This document shows, one piece after another, positions 7,600 through 15,057 of a stretch of 35,420 nt of DNA; position 1 is the stretch's first letter, and each line of letters opens with the position of its first letter. The stretch is from the NCBI RefSeq assembly GCF_020731285.1, contig NZ_JAJFOW010000055.1:1-35420 (forward strand). The letters are read 5' to 3'. Made by a program: the position numbers and the translations under genes. This stretch comes from Cohnella baijiui. GTDB taxonomy: Bacteria; Bacillota; Bacilli; Paenibacillales; Paenibacillaceae. The notes under the pieces were generated by a model. That model did not search any database, was not told the origin of the DNA, and worked only from the letters and a program-made list of their open reading frames with translations.

Positions 7600-9123
7600 T
7601 TACGCCGTGACGGCAAAGCCCTTCTTGAAGGCGCCGATCGCTTCGACGAGCGCTTTGTCGTTGTCGGCGGTCAGGTCCTTCGTATCGCGAATGGATGCGA
7701 GGATTTCCGGACGGTTCGCATCCAGATAGGACAGGAATTCGGATTCGAAGCGGCGTACGTCTTGGACCGGCACATCGTCGGTGTGTCCGCGCGTAACGAT
7801 GTACAGGGAGACGACTTGGCGTTCGACCGGCATCGGTACTTGGATGCCTTGCTTCAGGATCTCGAGCGTGCGCACGCCGCGGTCGAGGCGGGATTGCGTC
7901 ACCTTGTCGAGGTCGGAACCGAAGGCAGCGAACGCCGCCAGCTCGCGATATTGGGCCAAGTCGGTCTTGAGCGTGCCCGCGACCTTTTTCATGGCTTTGA
8001 TCTGAGCGGAGCTGCCTACCCGGGATACCGAGTTACCGACGTTAACCGCCGGGCGCTGGCCGGAGTAGAACAGGTCGGACTCCAGGAAGATCTGGCCGTC
8101 CGTGATCGAGATCACGTTCGTCGGGATGTAGGCCGAGATGTCGCCGGCTTGGGTCTCGATGAACGGAAGGGCCGTCAGGGAACCGCCGCCGAGCTCGTCA
8201 TTCAGCTTGGCCGCGCGCTCCAGCAGACGGGAGTGCAGGTAGAAGACGTCGCCCGGGTAAGCTTCGCGGCCCGGAGGACGGCGGAGCAGCAGGGACAGCT
8301 CGCGGTATGCGGCCGCTTGCTTGGTCAGGTCGTCATAGATGATCAAGACGTGCTTGCCGTTGTACATGAACTCTTCGCCCATCGCGCAGCCGGTGTACGG
8401 TGCGATGTAGAGCAGCGGGGACGGCTCGGAAGCGCTCGCCGTGACGACGATCGTGTAATCCAGCGCGCCTTGCTTGCGCAGGGATTCGACAACGGTACGA
8501 ACGGTGGATTGCTTTTGGCCGATGGCAACGTAGATGCAGATAACGCCGTTGCCTTTTTGGTTGACGATCGTGTCGATCGCGATCGTCGTTTTGCCCGTTT
8601 GGCGGTCGCCGATGATGAGCTCCCGTTGGCCGCGGCCGATCGGGATCATCGAGTCGATCGCTTTGATGCCGGTCTGCATCGGTTCGAAGACGGACTTACG
8701 GGCCATGACGCCCGGTGCCGGGGATTCGACCGGACGAGTCTTCGTCGTGTTGATCGGACCGTTGCCGTCAACCGGCTGACCGAGCGCGTTTACGACGCGG
8801 CCGAGCAGCGCTTCGCCTACCGGCACTTCCATGATGCGGCCGGTACGCTTGACTTGGTCGCCTTCGCGGATGCCGGTGAACGGCCCCATGATAACGACGC
8901 CGACATTGTCTTCTTCAAGGTTGAGGACCATGCCCACGACGCCGTTCGAGAATTCGAGCAACTCGCCGGCCATCGCCTTTTCCAAACCGTGAACGCGCGC
9001 AACGCCGTCACCGACGGTGATGACGGTACCGACGTCAACGACTTGGATATCGGATTGATAGTTCTGAATCTGCTGCTTGATCAGCGTGCTGATTTCTTCA
9101 GGTCGGATACTCAATTCGTTCAC
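7600..9123 (-). CDS. atpA: F1Fo ATP synthase alpha subunit
   Basis: 507-residue non-catalytic nucleotide-binding alpha subunit. The P-loop GDRQTGKT lies near residue 169, and VGNSVSRVGSSAQIKAMKKVAG follows in the C-terminal half, as expected. The N-terminal helix (IRPEEISTLIKQQIQNYQ) contacts the delta subunit. The start is GTG at 9123, with AGGAGA about 6 nt upstream. Gaps to neighbours are short (22 nt after atpH, 77 nt before atpG). Nothing unusual was seen. Confidence 0.98.
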   Translation of the reverse strand: MNELSIRPEEISTLIKQQIQNYQSDIQVVDVGTVITVGDGVARVHGLEKAMAGELLEFSNGVVGMVLNLEEDNVGVVIMGPFTGIREGDQVKRTGRIMEVPVGEALLGRVVNALGQPVDGNGPINTTKTRPVESPAPGVMARKSVFEPMQTGIKAIDSMIPIGRGQRELIIGDRQTGKTTIAIDTIVNQKGNGVICIYVAIGQKQSTVRTVVESLRKQGALDYTIVVTASASEPSPLLYIAPYTGCAMGEEFMYNGKHVLIIYDDLTKQAAAYRELSLLLRRPPGREAYPGDVFYLHSRLLERAAKLNDELGGGSLTALPFIETQAGDISAYIPTNVISITDGQIFLESDLFYSGQRPAVNVGNSVSRVGSSAQIKAMKKVAGTLKTDLAQYRELAAFAAFGSDLDKVTQSRLDRGVRTLEILKQGIQVPMPVERQVVSLYIVTRGHTDDVPVQDVRRFESEFLSYLDANRPEILASIRDTKDLTADNDKALVEAIGAFKKGFAVTA

Positions 9124-9145
9124 CCCTGTCTCCTAACATACATAA

Positions 9146-9691
9146 TTACACGGTGGCTTGCAGTTCTTTAGAGAGACGGTCGAGCTTGCCGCGCAAGCTG
9201 CCGTCGTACAACGTGTCTCCGATTCGGACGGTCAGGCCGCCGAGGATCGACGGATCCACAGTATTGTCTACGCGCACGGTCTTGCCGATCTTGCCGCCGA
9301 ATTGCGCGGCCAGCCGGCTCTTCTCCTCGTCCGTGAGCGGCTTGGCGGAGGTGACCTTGGCGTCGATGCGGCCGAGTTCGTCGCCCGCAACTTGACGGTA
9401 GGCTTCGAGGAGGGCCGGGATCTCGCCCTGACGTCCGCGCTCGATCAGCAGAATGATCGTGTTCAGGACGATTTGGGAGACCTTGCCGCCGAAGCTGGCG
9501 CGCAGCGCCTCGATCTTCTTGTCGAACGTGATGTTCGGCGCAGCCAGGAAAGCGCGGACGTCCGCGTTCGCGGTGACCGTATCGGAGATCGCCTTCAATT
9601 CGTTCTCCGCGGCGACGACGAGATCCTGTTCCCTGGCAAGGTCGAACAGCGCCTTGGCATAACGCTTCGCTACGACCGAGCCGCGACTCAT
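9146..9691 (-). CDS. atpH: F1Fo ATP synthase delta subunit
   Basis: 181-residue delta subunit (OSCP homologue), which links the top of the alpha3beta3 head to the b-subunit stalk. The start region SVVAKRYAKALFDLAREQ and the C-terminal domain with VTSAKPLTDEEKSRL, VDNTVDPSILGGLTVRIGD and GSLRGKLDRL are characteristic. The ATG overlaps the TGA of atpF by 4 nt, so translational coupling is likely. Length is normal. Confidence 0.97.
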   Translation of the reverse strand: MSRGSVVAKRYAKALFDLAREQDLVVAAENELKAISDTVTANADVRAFLAAPNITFDKKIEALRASFGGKVSQIVLNTIILLIERGRQGEIPALLEAYRQVAGDELGRIDAKVTSAKPLTDEEKSRLAAQFGGKIGKTVRVDNTVDPSILGGLTVRIGDTLYDGSLRGKLDRLSKELQATV

Positions 9692-10176
9692 GATTTGTTC
9701 CCTACGTCTTTCAGGTACTCGTCGACCAGTTGGCTTTGCGCTTGCTCGTCGACCTGTTTTTCGAGAATCTTCGAAGCGATCTGGACGGACAGGCCGCCGA
9801 CTTCCGCTTTGAGGGAAGCGATCGCTTTGTTCTTCTCGCTCTCGATGTCGCGAACCGCGTCTTCCTTCAGGCGGGTGGACTCGTTGCGGGCAGCCGCCAC
9901 GATCTCGTCCGCTTGCTTGGAGCCGGTGGATTTCGCTTGCTCGATAATATCGTAAGCTTCCTTGCGCGCTTGCTGAAGGGATTGCTTCTGTTCTTCGAGG
10001 AACCGTTCCGCTTCGGTGCGGCTCTTCTCGGCGTTGTCGATTTGCTCTTTGACGAGCTGGCGGCGCTTCTCCATGATTCCGAACAACGGACCGAAAGCGT
10101 ACTTCGACAACAGCAGGTATAAGATACCGAATGCCAGGATTTGAATTACAAAGCTGGTCCAGTTAAAGCTGATCAC
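9688..10176 (-). CDS. atpF: F1Fo ATP synthase b subunit
   Basis: 162-residue peripheral-stalk subunit. One N-terminal membrane helix (SFVIQILAFGILYLLLSKYAF) is followed by a long charged helix rich in Glu, Lys, Gln and Ala that forms the dimeric stalk. The start is GTG at 10176, with AGGAGTGG about 8 nt upstream. Unlike all other gaps in this operon, the distance to the upstream gene atpE is 311 nt and filled with repeated hairpins, which may give atpF and the downstream genes a lower transcript level than atpE. Confidence 0.97.
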   Translation of the reverse strand: MISFNWTSFVIQILAFGILYLLLSKYAFGPLFGIMEKRRQLVKEQIDNAEKSRTEAERFLEEQKQSLQQARKEAYDIIEQAKSTGSKQADEIVAAARNESTRLKEDAVRDIESEKNKAIASLKAEVGGLSVQIASKILEKQVDEQAQSQLVDEYLKDVGNKS

Positions 10177-10213
10177 CGATCGCCACTCCTTTCACCCTAA
10201 TGCTGAAAAATCC

Positions 10214-10413
10214 CAAGTAAAAACGGCTTTGCCGTCTTCCTAGACGGCGACACGTTTTTATCGTCGGTCATACAGAAATGGAAAGGCATGAAAACTTATA
10301 CATTCTGTATGACCAAGTAAAAACGGACTCGCTGTCCTCGGCAGAGGGGCGACGCGTTTTTATTCGGAGATCGTTCGGAGATGGATAAGCCGAACGCTTA
10401 TGCATGCCGAATG
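10214..10413 (-). repeat. Tandem 100-bp structured repeat between atpE and atpF
   Basis: Two units, 10214-10313 and 10314-10413, share about two-thirds identity at an exact 100-bp offset. Each has two folded halves of about 50 nt. In the first half, TAAAAACG and CGTTTTTA (10218-10225 with 10253-10260, and 10318-10325 with 10355-10362) flank an inner stem. In the second half lies another inverted repeat: GGTCATACAGAA (10266-10277) with TTCTGTATGACC (10303-10314), or ATTCGG with CCGAAT (10362-10367 and 10407-10412). Read on the transcribed minus strand, each first half ends in a short GC stem followed by GTTTTTACTTGG, so it resembles an intrinsic terminator. Confidence 0.85.
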
Positions 10414-10438
10414 ATCGAGAAACCCCTAGTGCATAAGG

Positions 10439-10470
10439 AAGGCGTGGAGGCAAGTGGCACTCCGCGCCTT
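10439..10470 (-). other. Hairpin just after atpE
   Basis: On the minus strand, AAGGCGCGGAG (10470-10460) pairs with CTCCACGCCTT (10449-10439), an 11-bp stem with one G-U pair, starting 19 nt after the atpE stop. No T run follows. It may protect the 3' end of an atpB-atpE transcript. Confidence 0.7.
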
Positions 10471-10488
10471 GCGTTTCGATTCGTTTGC

Positions 10489-10710
10489 TTACTTAGCCAT
10501 GAAGATGAAGGCGAGGACGAGGGAGATGATCGGCAGTGCTTCTACGAGACCTACGCCGATGAACGCCGTCGTTTGCAGCGCGCCGCGCAGCTCAGGCTGA
10601 CGGGAGATGCCTTCTACCGTTTTGCTGAAGATCAGACCGTTACCGATACCGGCGCCCAGAGCGCCCAAGCCGAATACGATTGCTGCTGCAAGCAGACCAT
10701 AGATTTCCAT
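10489..10710 (-). CDS. atpE: F1Fo ATP synthase c subunit
   Basis: 73-residue proteolipid forming the rotating c-ring in the membrane. Two transmembrane hairpin helices are joined by the polar loop Arg37-Gln38-Pro39. The ion-binding carboxylate is Glu57 in GLVEALPII. The first helix carries the Gly-rich packing motif (GLGALGAGIGNG). No obvious sodium-binding signature surrounds Glu57, so proton coupling is likely. The subunit is needed in many copies per enzyme, which makes the structured 311-nt gap after this gene notable. It lies 33 nt after atpB. Confidence 0.98.
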   Translation of the reverse strand: MEIYGLLAAAIVFGLGALGAGIGNGLIFSKTVEGISRQPELRGALQTTAFIGVGLVEALPIISLVLAFIFMAK

Positions 10711-10743
10711 GTGTGTTTATCCTCCTTGAATTTGGGGTGCTAA

Positions 10744-11499
10744 TTAATGATCCTCTTCGTGAATGCTGGCTTGACCGATATAGACCATGGTCAACATCGT
10801 AAATACGAACGCCTGAATGGCGCCTACGAATACACTGAAGCCCTGCCAGATGAGCAATGCCGGAATGCCGACCCAGCCCATCCCCAGGATGACGCCGATC
10901 ATGACTTCGCCGGCGTAGATGTTGCCGAACAACCGCAGCCCCAGCGTGAGCGGCTTCGCGACCGTCTCGATCAGGTTGATCGGAAGGAAGAACGGCCATG
11001 GTTGGAAATAGTGCTTGAGGTAATGCTTGCGGTTGTGGCGGAGCCCTTGGATGTGCGACAGGACGATTACCGTTAGAGCCAGAGCCATCGTCATCGCCGC
11101 GTCAGCGGTAGGAGACTTCCACCACGCGAAGTGGGCTTCTTCATGCCCGTCCATGAACAGCTCCATTCCGAGGAATGTGGCGTGGCCGTGGGCTTCGGTG
11201 ATGAAGTTGAAAGGAAGACCCAGCATGTTCCCGATGAAAATGTAGATGATCAGAGTCAAGCCGAGGCTCAGGTATACCTTGCCCCGTTTGAAATCCGTCG
11301 CCATGCCGATAATGTTGCTTACGAACTCGACGACCCATTCCATGAAATTCTGCAGCTTGCCGGGATTTTCGACCGACAGGTTGCGCACGGACAAGCGGGC
11401 CAGGATGAAGGCGATCACGCTGGTCAAGACGATCATGATGATGGCCGCGAGGTCGAATTTCACACCGCCGAGTATGACGATTGGCGCTAAATGATCCAT
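10744..11499 (-). CDS. atpB: F1Fo ATP synthase a subunit
   Basis: 251-residue membrane subunit forming the proton half-channels against the c-ring. It is multi-pass, and the essential arginine lies in LTLGLRLFGNIYAGEVM. There is a His/Glu-rich loop (EAHGHATFLGMELFMDGHEEAHF) between early helices. ATG 11499 gives MDHLAPIVILGGVKFDL, one nt after the atpI stop, with AAGGGGTGA about 11 nt upstream. An ATG at 11523 would add 8 residues but has no ribosome site and lies inside atpI. Confidence 0.96.
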   Translation of the reverse strand: MDHLAPIVILGGVKFDLAAIIMIVLTSVIAFILARLSVRNLSVENPGKLQNFMEWVVEFVSNIIGMATDFKRGKVYLSLGLTLIIYIFIGNMLGLPFNFITEAHGHATFLGMELFMDGHEEAHFAWWKSPTADAAMTMALALTVIVLSHIQGLRHNRKHYLKHYFQPWPFFLPINLIETVAKPLTLGLRLFGNIYAGEVMIGVILGMGWVGIPALLIWQGFSVFVGAIQAFVFTMLTMVYIGQASIHEEDH

Positions 11500-11500
11500 G

Positions 11501-11911
11501 TTAGTGCTTTTCACCCCTTTCATCGGTGGAGTGACCGCCCGGCCGGCGGCGTCTGGACATCAAACCCAGTAGGAGTGTTGCCAACGGTGTCGCAATTAAA
11601 CCTGCGACGGTCGCCGGGAGATTGAACTCCAGCATGCGTACCGACACGAATGCGACCAGCAGGGCCAGCGCTGCGCGGCTCAGGAATCCGAAGCCCGATC
11701 GGGGCTTCGCGCCGGCGACGGAAACGTTGCCGATGCGCACGAGCTTCCAAGCCAGATGCCACGCGATGACAAGGCTGCCGATCGCGCCGAGCATGAACCC
11801 TCCGAAGACCGTTTTGTGAGCGGGCCAGACGACCCAACTCACGCATCCTATGGACAAAAAAAAGAACGTAATGCGAGAAACCTTCCTAAGCAGAGCGGGT
11901 AAATCGTCCAT
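11501..11911 (-). CDS. atpI: ATP synthase assembly protein AtpI
   Basis: 136-residue small membrane protein with about four hydrophobic segments: near residues 12-28, 33-55, 75-95 and 100-118. AtpI proteins sit at the head of atp operons and help assemble the c-ring. ATG 11911 (MDDLPALLRKVSRI) overlaps the TGA of atpZ by one base, so the two are coupled. An open extension upstream in the same frame is only the shadow of atpZ. Sequence is poorly conserved in this family, so the call leans on size, topology and position. Confidence 0.88.
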   Translation of the reverse strand: MDDLPALLRKVSRITFFFLSIGCVSWVVWPAHKTVFGGFMLGAIGSLVIAWHLAWKLVRIGNVSVAGAKPRSGFGFLSRAALALLVAFVSVRMLEFNLPATVAGLIATPLATLLLGLMSRRRRPGGHSTDERGEKH

Positions 11912-12162
11912 CACTTTCGCCTTTCCCCTGAAGCGTACTTCCGGATCAAGCCCACGGCGGAGCCGATGCCGGCGATCAATCCCAGCACGAGACCGACCAT
12001 GTACCAGCTCGAGGTTCCGTTGTTCCGGTCGACAACCGAGCCGATCCACCATCCGAGACCGACGCATACGGCCAGTTCGACGCCGATCGCAGTCACAAGT
12101 CCGGCAGCCCGCCACGGATTCTCGTCCGGCGGCAGCGGCGTCTTCTGTCGGGATTCAGGCAT
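11911..12162 (-). CDS. atpZ: AtpZ/AtpI-family protein (first gene of the atp operon)
   Basis: 83-residue protein with two membrane helices: LVTAIGVELAVCVGLGWWIG and WYMVGLVLGLIAGIGSAVGL. The short loop between them (SVVDRNNGTSSWY) and the N-terminal ENPWRAA segment fit the putative F1Fo-ATPase subunit family found before atpI, implicated in assembly or in magnesium/calcium supply to the enzyme. ATG 12162 has AAGGAG 9 nt upstream. Transcription begins at the promoter at 12242-12271. Confidence 0.88.
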   Translation of the reverse strand: MPESRQKTPLPPDENPWRAAGLVTAIGVELAVCVGLGWWIGSVVDRNNGTSSWYMVGLVLGLIAGIGSAVGLIRKYASGERRK

Positions 12163-12241
12163 GGATATCCGCTCCTTCGACGCCCGTCAGGAAGGTAAAC
12201 GAGCCAGAAGTAAGCCCTTTCTTCCCTATGGTTCACGTTAT

Positions 12242-12271
12242 ATTGTAGCCTCGGCGCCCGACCTTTGTCAA
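12242..12271 (-). promoter_or_regulatory. Sigma-A promoter of the atp operon
   Basis: On the minus strand, a perfect TTGACA (12271-12266), an 18-nt spacer and TACAAT (12247-12242) lie about 75 nt upstream of atpZ. It is the strongest promoter match in the window. A perfect 15-nt palindrome with arms TACAGT/ACTGTA (12350-12364) lies about 80 nt further upstream. Confidence 0.85.
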
Positions 12272-12444
12272 TTCACCGAAAATCAAACATTATGTGAACG
12301 AAACGGCGAAAAACCTTGTCGCGACGCGATTTCCGTGACTTACCAACCATACAGTTCGACTGTACGCTGTAGGCAACCGCAACGCGCGTGTCCACGATTT
12401 TCGACATGATTCCCAATGTTTGCCGATCGGGGCGGTCCGGATAA

Positions 12445-12485
12445 GGAAAAACAAGGAGATCCGATAGCTGCGTTTCTCTGCTATC
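12445..12485 (-). terminator. Weak candidate terminator after mnaA
   Basis: On the minus strand, GATAGC (12485-12480) pairs with GCTATC (12468-12463), and a T-rich stretch (TTGTTTTT) begins 8 nt later. The stem is short and detached from the T run. The rest of 12163-12606 holds only the atp promoter and no gene. Confidence 0.3.
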
Positions 12486-12606
12486 ATGCGCGCAACCAAC
12501 GCTTTTCATCCCCATTTCTTTCCTGCCCCGGAACGGGAAAGCGCAAGAGGCCGGACCTCCCTGCCTTCCGAAATCGGATAAGGGATGCCCAGCCTCCAAA
12601 GATCGC

Positions 12607-13746
12607 TTAACTGCGGAACGGCTCGGGACGATCGCCCTTGCCGAAATGGTGCAGGATGGCTTGCGCGATCCGCTTGGACGCTTGGCCGTCCCCGTACGGG
12701 TTGGCCGCCCGGCTCATCCGCTCGTAGGTGGCTTCGTCCGTCAGCAGCGCCTTCGCGCGCTCGTACACCCGCTCCTCGTCCGTGCCTACAAGCTCGAGCG
12801 TGCCTGCGCCGATGCCCTCCGGGCGTTCGGTCGTGTCGCGAAGCACGAGTACGGGCACGCCGTAAGAAGGCGCCTCCTCCTGAAGGCCGCCCGAGTCGGT
12901 CAAAATGAGATGCGTCCGCGGATAAAAATTATGTAGCTCGACGACGTCCAGCGGATCGATGAGCTTGATGCGCGGGTGACCCCCGAGCAGTTCCTCCGCC
13001 GGTCCCTTGACGGCCGGACTCAGGTGCACCGGATAGACGATCGCGATGTCCTCGAACTCGTCGGCCAGCCGGCGCACGGCGCGGAAGATGCGGCGGTGCG
13101 GCTCGCCTTGGGCTTCGCGGCGATGCGCCGTCATCAGAACGAGACGCTTGCCTTCGGCCCAATCGAGCACGGGGTGCCGGAAATCCTCTTTGACCGTATA
13201 TTGGAACACGTCGGTCACCGTGTTGCCCGTCACGTAGATGCGGTCTTCGGGCTTGTTCTCCTTGCGGAGATTGTCCGCGGACCAGTTCGTCGGGGCGAAA
13301 TGCGCGTCGGCGAGCACGCCCGTCAACTGGCGGTTCATCTCCTCGGGATACGGGGACAGCTTGTTCCAGGTGCGAAGCCCGGCTTCCACATGGCCTACCT
13401 GAATCTGCTGCAGGAAAGCCGCGTAGCTCGCAAGGAACGTCGTCAGCGTGTCGCCGTGGACGAGCACGATGTCCGGCTTGGCTTCGCGGAGCACCGGCTC
13501 GAGCCCCTGCAGCACGCGGATGGAGATATCGTTCAGCGTCTGCCCCGACTGCATGATATCGAGATCGTAGTCCGGCTTGATGCCGAACACTTCGAGCACC
13601 TGGTCGAGCATCTGGCGGTGCTGCGCGGTCACGCAGACGATCGGCTCGATTTGCCCGGGATGCTTTTGCAGCTCAAGGATGAGCGGCGCCATCTTGATCG
13701 CTTCCGGTCGCACGCCGAATATGGTCATGACTTTAATCGCGCTCAC
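12607..13746 (-). CDS. mnaA: UDP-N-acetylglucosamine 2-epimerase (non-hydrolysing)
   Basis: 379-residue GT-B-fold epimerase interconverting UDP-GlcNAc and UDP-ManNAc for wall teichoic acid linkage and other polysaccharides. Family blocks are present: IFGVRPEAIKMAPLI at the N-terminus, VHGDTLTTF near residue 97, GHVEAGLRT near 120, and the nucleotide-binding C-terminal LTDSGGLQEEAPSYGVPVLV with RDTTERPE. The start is GTG at 13746, with GAGGAG 12 nt upstream. An internal ATG at 13728 is an alternative. It follows upp by 32 nt, so the two are probably cotranscribed, as in Bacillus. Confidence 0.96.
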   Translation of the reverse strand: MSAIKVMTIFGVRPEAIKMAPLILELQKHPGQIEPIVCVTAQHRQMLDQVLEVFGIKPDYDLDIMQSGQTLNDISIRVLQGLEPVLREAKPDIVLVHGDTLTTFLASYAAFLQQIQVGHVEAGLRTWNKLSPYPEEMNRQLTGVLADAHFAPTNWSADNLRKENKPEDRIYVTGNTVTDVFQYTVKEDFRHPVLDWAEGKRLVLMTAHRREAQGEPHRRIFRAVRRLADEFEDIAIVYPVHLSPAVKGPAEELLGGHPRIKLIDPLDVVELHNFYPRTHLILTDSGGLQEEAPSYGVPVLVLRDTTERPEGIGAGTLELVGTDEERVYERAKALLTDEATYERMSRAANPYGDGQASKRIAQAILHHFGKGDRPEPFRS

Positions 13747-13778
13747 TGGACGAACTCACTCCTCGGAAAAAATACGTA

Positions 13779-14408
13779 TTATTTCGTGCCGTACAACCGG
13801 TCGCCCGCATCGCCCAATCCGGGGACGATATAGCCGTGTTCATTCAAATGGGAATCCAGGGCCGCCACGAAGATGTCGATGTCCGGGTGCGCCTCCTGCA
13901 CGGCTTTGAGCCCTTCCGGCGCGGCGATGAGGCACATCAGCTTCGTCGGCCGGCAGCCCCTGCCCTTCAGGATCGAGATGGCCGCGTTCGCGGACCCGCC
14001 GGTGGCCAACATCGGGTCGAGCACGATGAGCTCCCGTTCCGTAACGTCCGTAGGCAGGCTCACGTAATATTCGACCGGCTGCAGCGTCACTTCGTCGCGA
14101 TACAGTCCGATGTGGCCGACCCGCGCCGACGGCAGCAGCTTCAGGACGCCGTCCACCATGCCGAGCCCGGCGCGCAGAATCGGGATCAGCCCGACCATCC
14201 GGCCGGCGATGACCTTGCCGTCCGCCTCGATCACAGGCGTCTCTACCCGGATCGTCTCGAGCGGAAAGTCTCGCGTCGCTTCGTACGCCATCAGGGTCGC
14301 GATTTCGTCTACCAGTTCCCGGAACTGCTTGGTCTCCGTGTTTTTATCGCGTAGAAATGTAACTTTATGTTGGATTAGCGGGTGATCGCAGACGTGCAAG
14401 CGCCCCAT
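13779..14408 (-). CDS. upp: Uracil phosphoribosyltransferase
   Basis: 209-residue salvage enzyme converting uracil plus PRPP to UMP. The PRPP loop is LDPMLATGGSANAAI (near residue 130), the uracil-recognition region is YIVPGLGDAGDR near the C-terminus, and the N-terminus HVCDHPLIQHKVTFLRDK is diagnostic. Length is normal. ATG 14408 follows GGGAGG. An extended -10 promoter lies 37 nt upstream. Confidence 0.98.
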   Translation of the reverse strand: MGRLHVCDHPLIQHKVTFLRDKNTETKQFRELVDEIATLMAYEATRDFPLETIRVETPVIEADGKVIAGRMVGLIPILRAGLGMVDGVLKLLPSARVGHIGLYRDEVTLQPVEYYVSLPTDVTERELIVLDPMLATGGSANAAISILKGRGCRPTKLMCLIAAPEGLKAVQEAHPDIDIFVAALDSHLNEHGYIVPGLGDAGDRLYGTK

Positions 14409-14444
14409 TGTGTTCCTCCCTTTCCTGCGTTCAGATGCCCGTTC

Positions 14445-14453
14445 ATTATATCA
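14445..14453 (-). promoter_or_regulatory. Extended -10 promoter of upp
   Basis: On the minus strand, TGA directly precedes a perfect TATAAT (14450-14445), giving TGATATAAT. No good -35 is visible. The same nonamer precedes sua5 and prfA. Confidence 0.6.
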
Positions 14454-14576
14454 TTGTCTCCCCGCCTTCGCACTCCATCCGTCGCGGGAAGTGAATTTCG
14501 TCCGATTCGGGCGCTTCGTGACCGATTTTAAACCGGGTGCATAGCCTATTGAAGCACCGCCCAAGGAGGAATGAAG

Positions 14577-14888
14577 ATGGCAAGACTAGCGGAAACGCCA
14601 GGCGCTCCGGCACCGCTGTACCAGGCCGAGCAGGAATGGGTCGGCCGCGTCAAGAAAATGCGTCACAAGCTGAACGAAGTCGGCAGCTCGTGCCTCAACC
14701 GCCGCGTGCGGGTCGAGACGATCGACGGCCATAAGTACGAAGGCACGGTCGTCGGCTGCGACGGCTGCCACCTGCATCTGATGGTGACGCCTACGGCGCA
14801 GGATCTGCGGTTTTTCGGGCCGAGCGCCTCGAACGCCATTTTGACGCTCGTGCTGTACGAACTGCTCGTTCTAACGCTACTGATCTAG
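14577..14888 (+). CDS. Small protein with an Sm-like segment, function unknown
   Basis: 103-residue protein. ATG 14577 is chosen because GGAGG (14565-14569) lies 7 nt upstream. The ATG at 14571 would leave almost no gap. The middle (NRRVRVETIDGHKYEGTVVG, then CDGCHLHLMV) has the strand-turn-strand pattern of an LSm/Hfq-type small barrel and includes a CxxC pair. The C-terminal 20 residues are hydrophobic and could anchor it to the membrane or pack into an oligomer. It is not recognised as a named family. It is transcribed divergently from upp. Confidence 0.75.
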   Translation: MARLAETPGAPAPLYQAEQEWVGRVKKMRHKLNEVGSSCLNRRVRVETIDGHKYEGTVVGCDGCHLHLMVTPTAQDLRFFGPSASNAILTLVLYELLVLTLLI

Positions 14889-14893
14889 CCTGC

Positions 14894-14916
14894 CGGCGGG
14901 AGCCTCCCTCCCGCCG
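14894..14916 (+). terminator. GC hairpin after the small Sm-like gene
   Basis: CGGCGGGAG (14894-14902) and CTCCCGCCG (14908-14916) form a perfect 9-bp stem with a 5-nt loop, 5 nt after the stop. There is no T run, so termination is uncertain. Confidence 0.45.
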
Positions 14917-15057
14917 CATCTCCGCCCGGTCTTGCGGGCATCGGCGTCTTCATGCGAACGGCGCTCATGATTTCCGGCATTCTGGCGAACCTTATGAAGG
15001 TTGTCCGTTTCCCCTTGCCGCGAATATCGAATCCGAGAACGACGTCAGGAGGCCCAG

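Noticed and set aside
7525..9171. 548-codon plus-strand frame
   Set aside because: Antisense of atpA. Its composition (Arg/Asp/Val-rich) is typical of shadow frames in GC-rich DNA.
12273..12599. Minus-strand 108-codon frame between mnaA and atpZ
   Set aside because: TTG start without a ribosome site, no recognisable domain, and it runs over the atp promoter.
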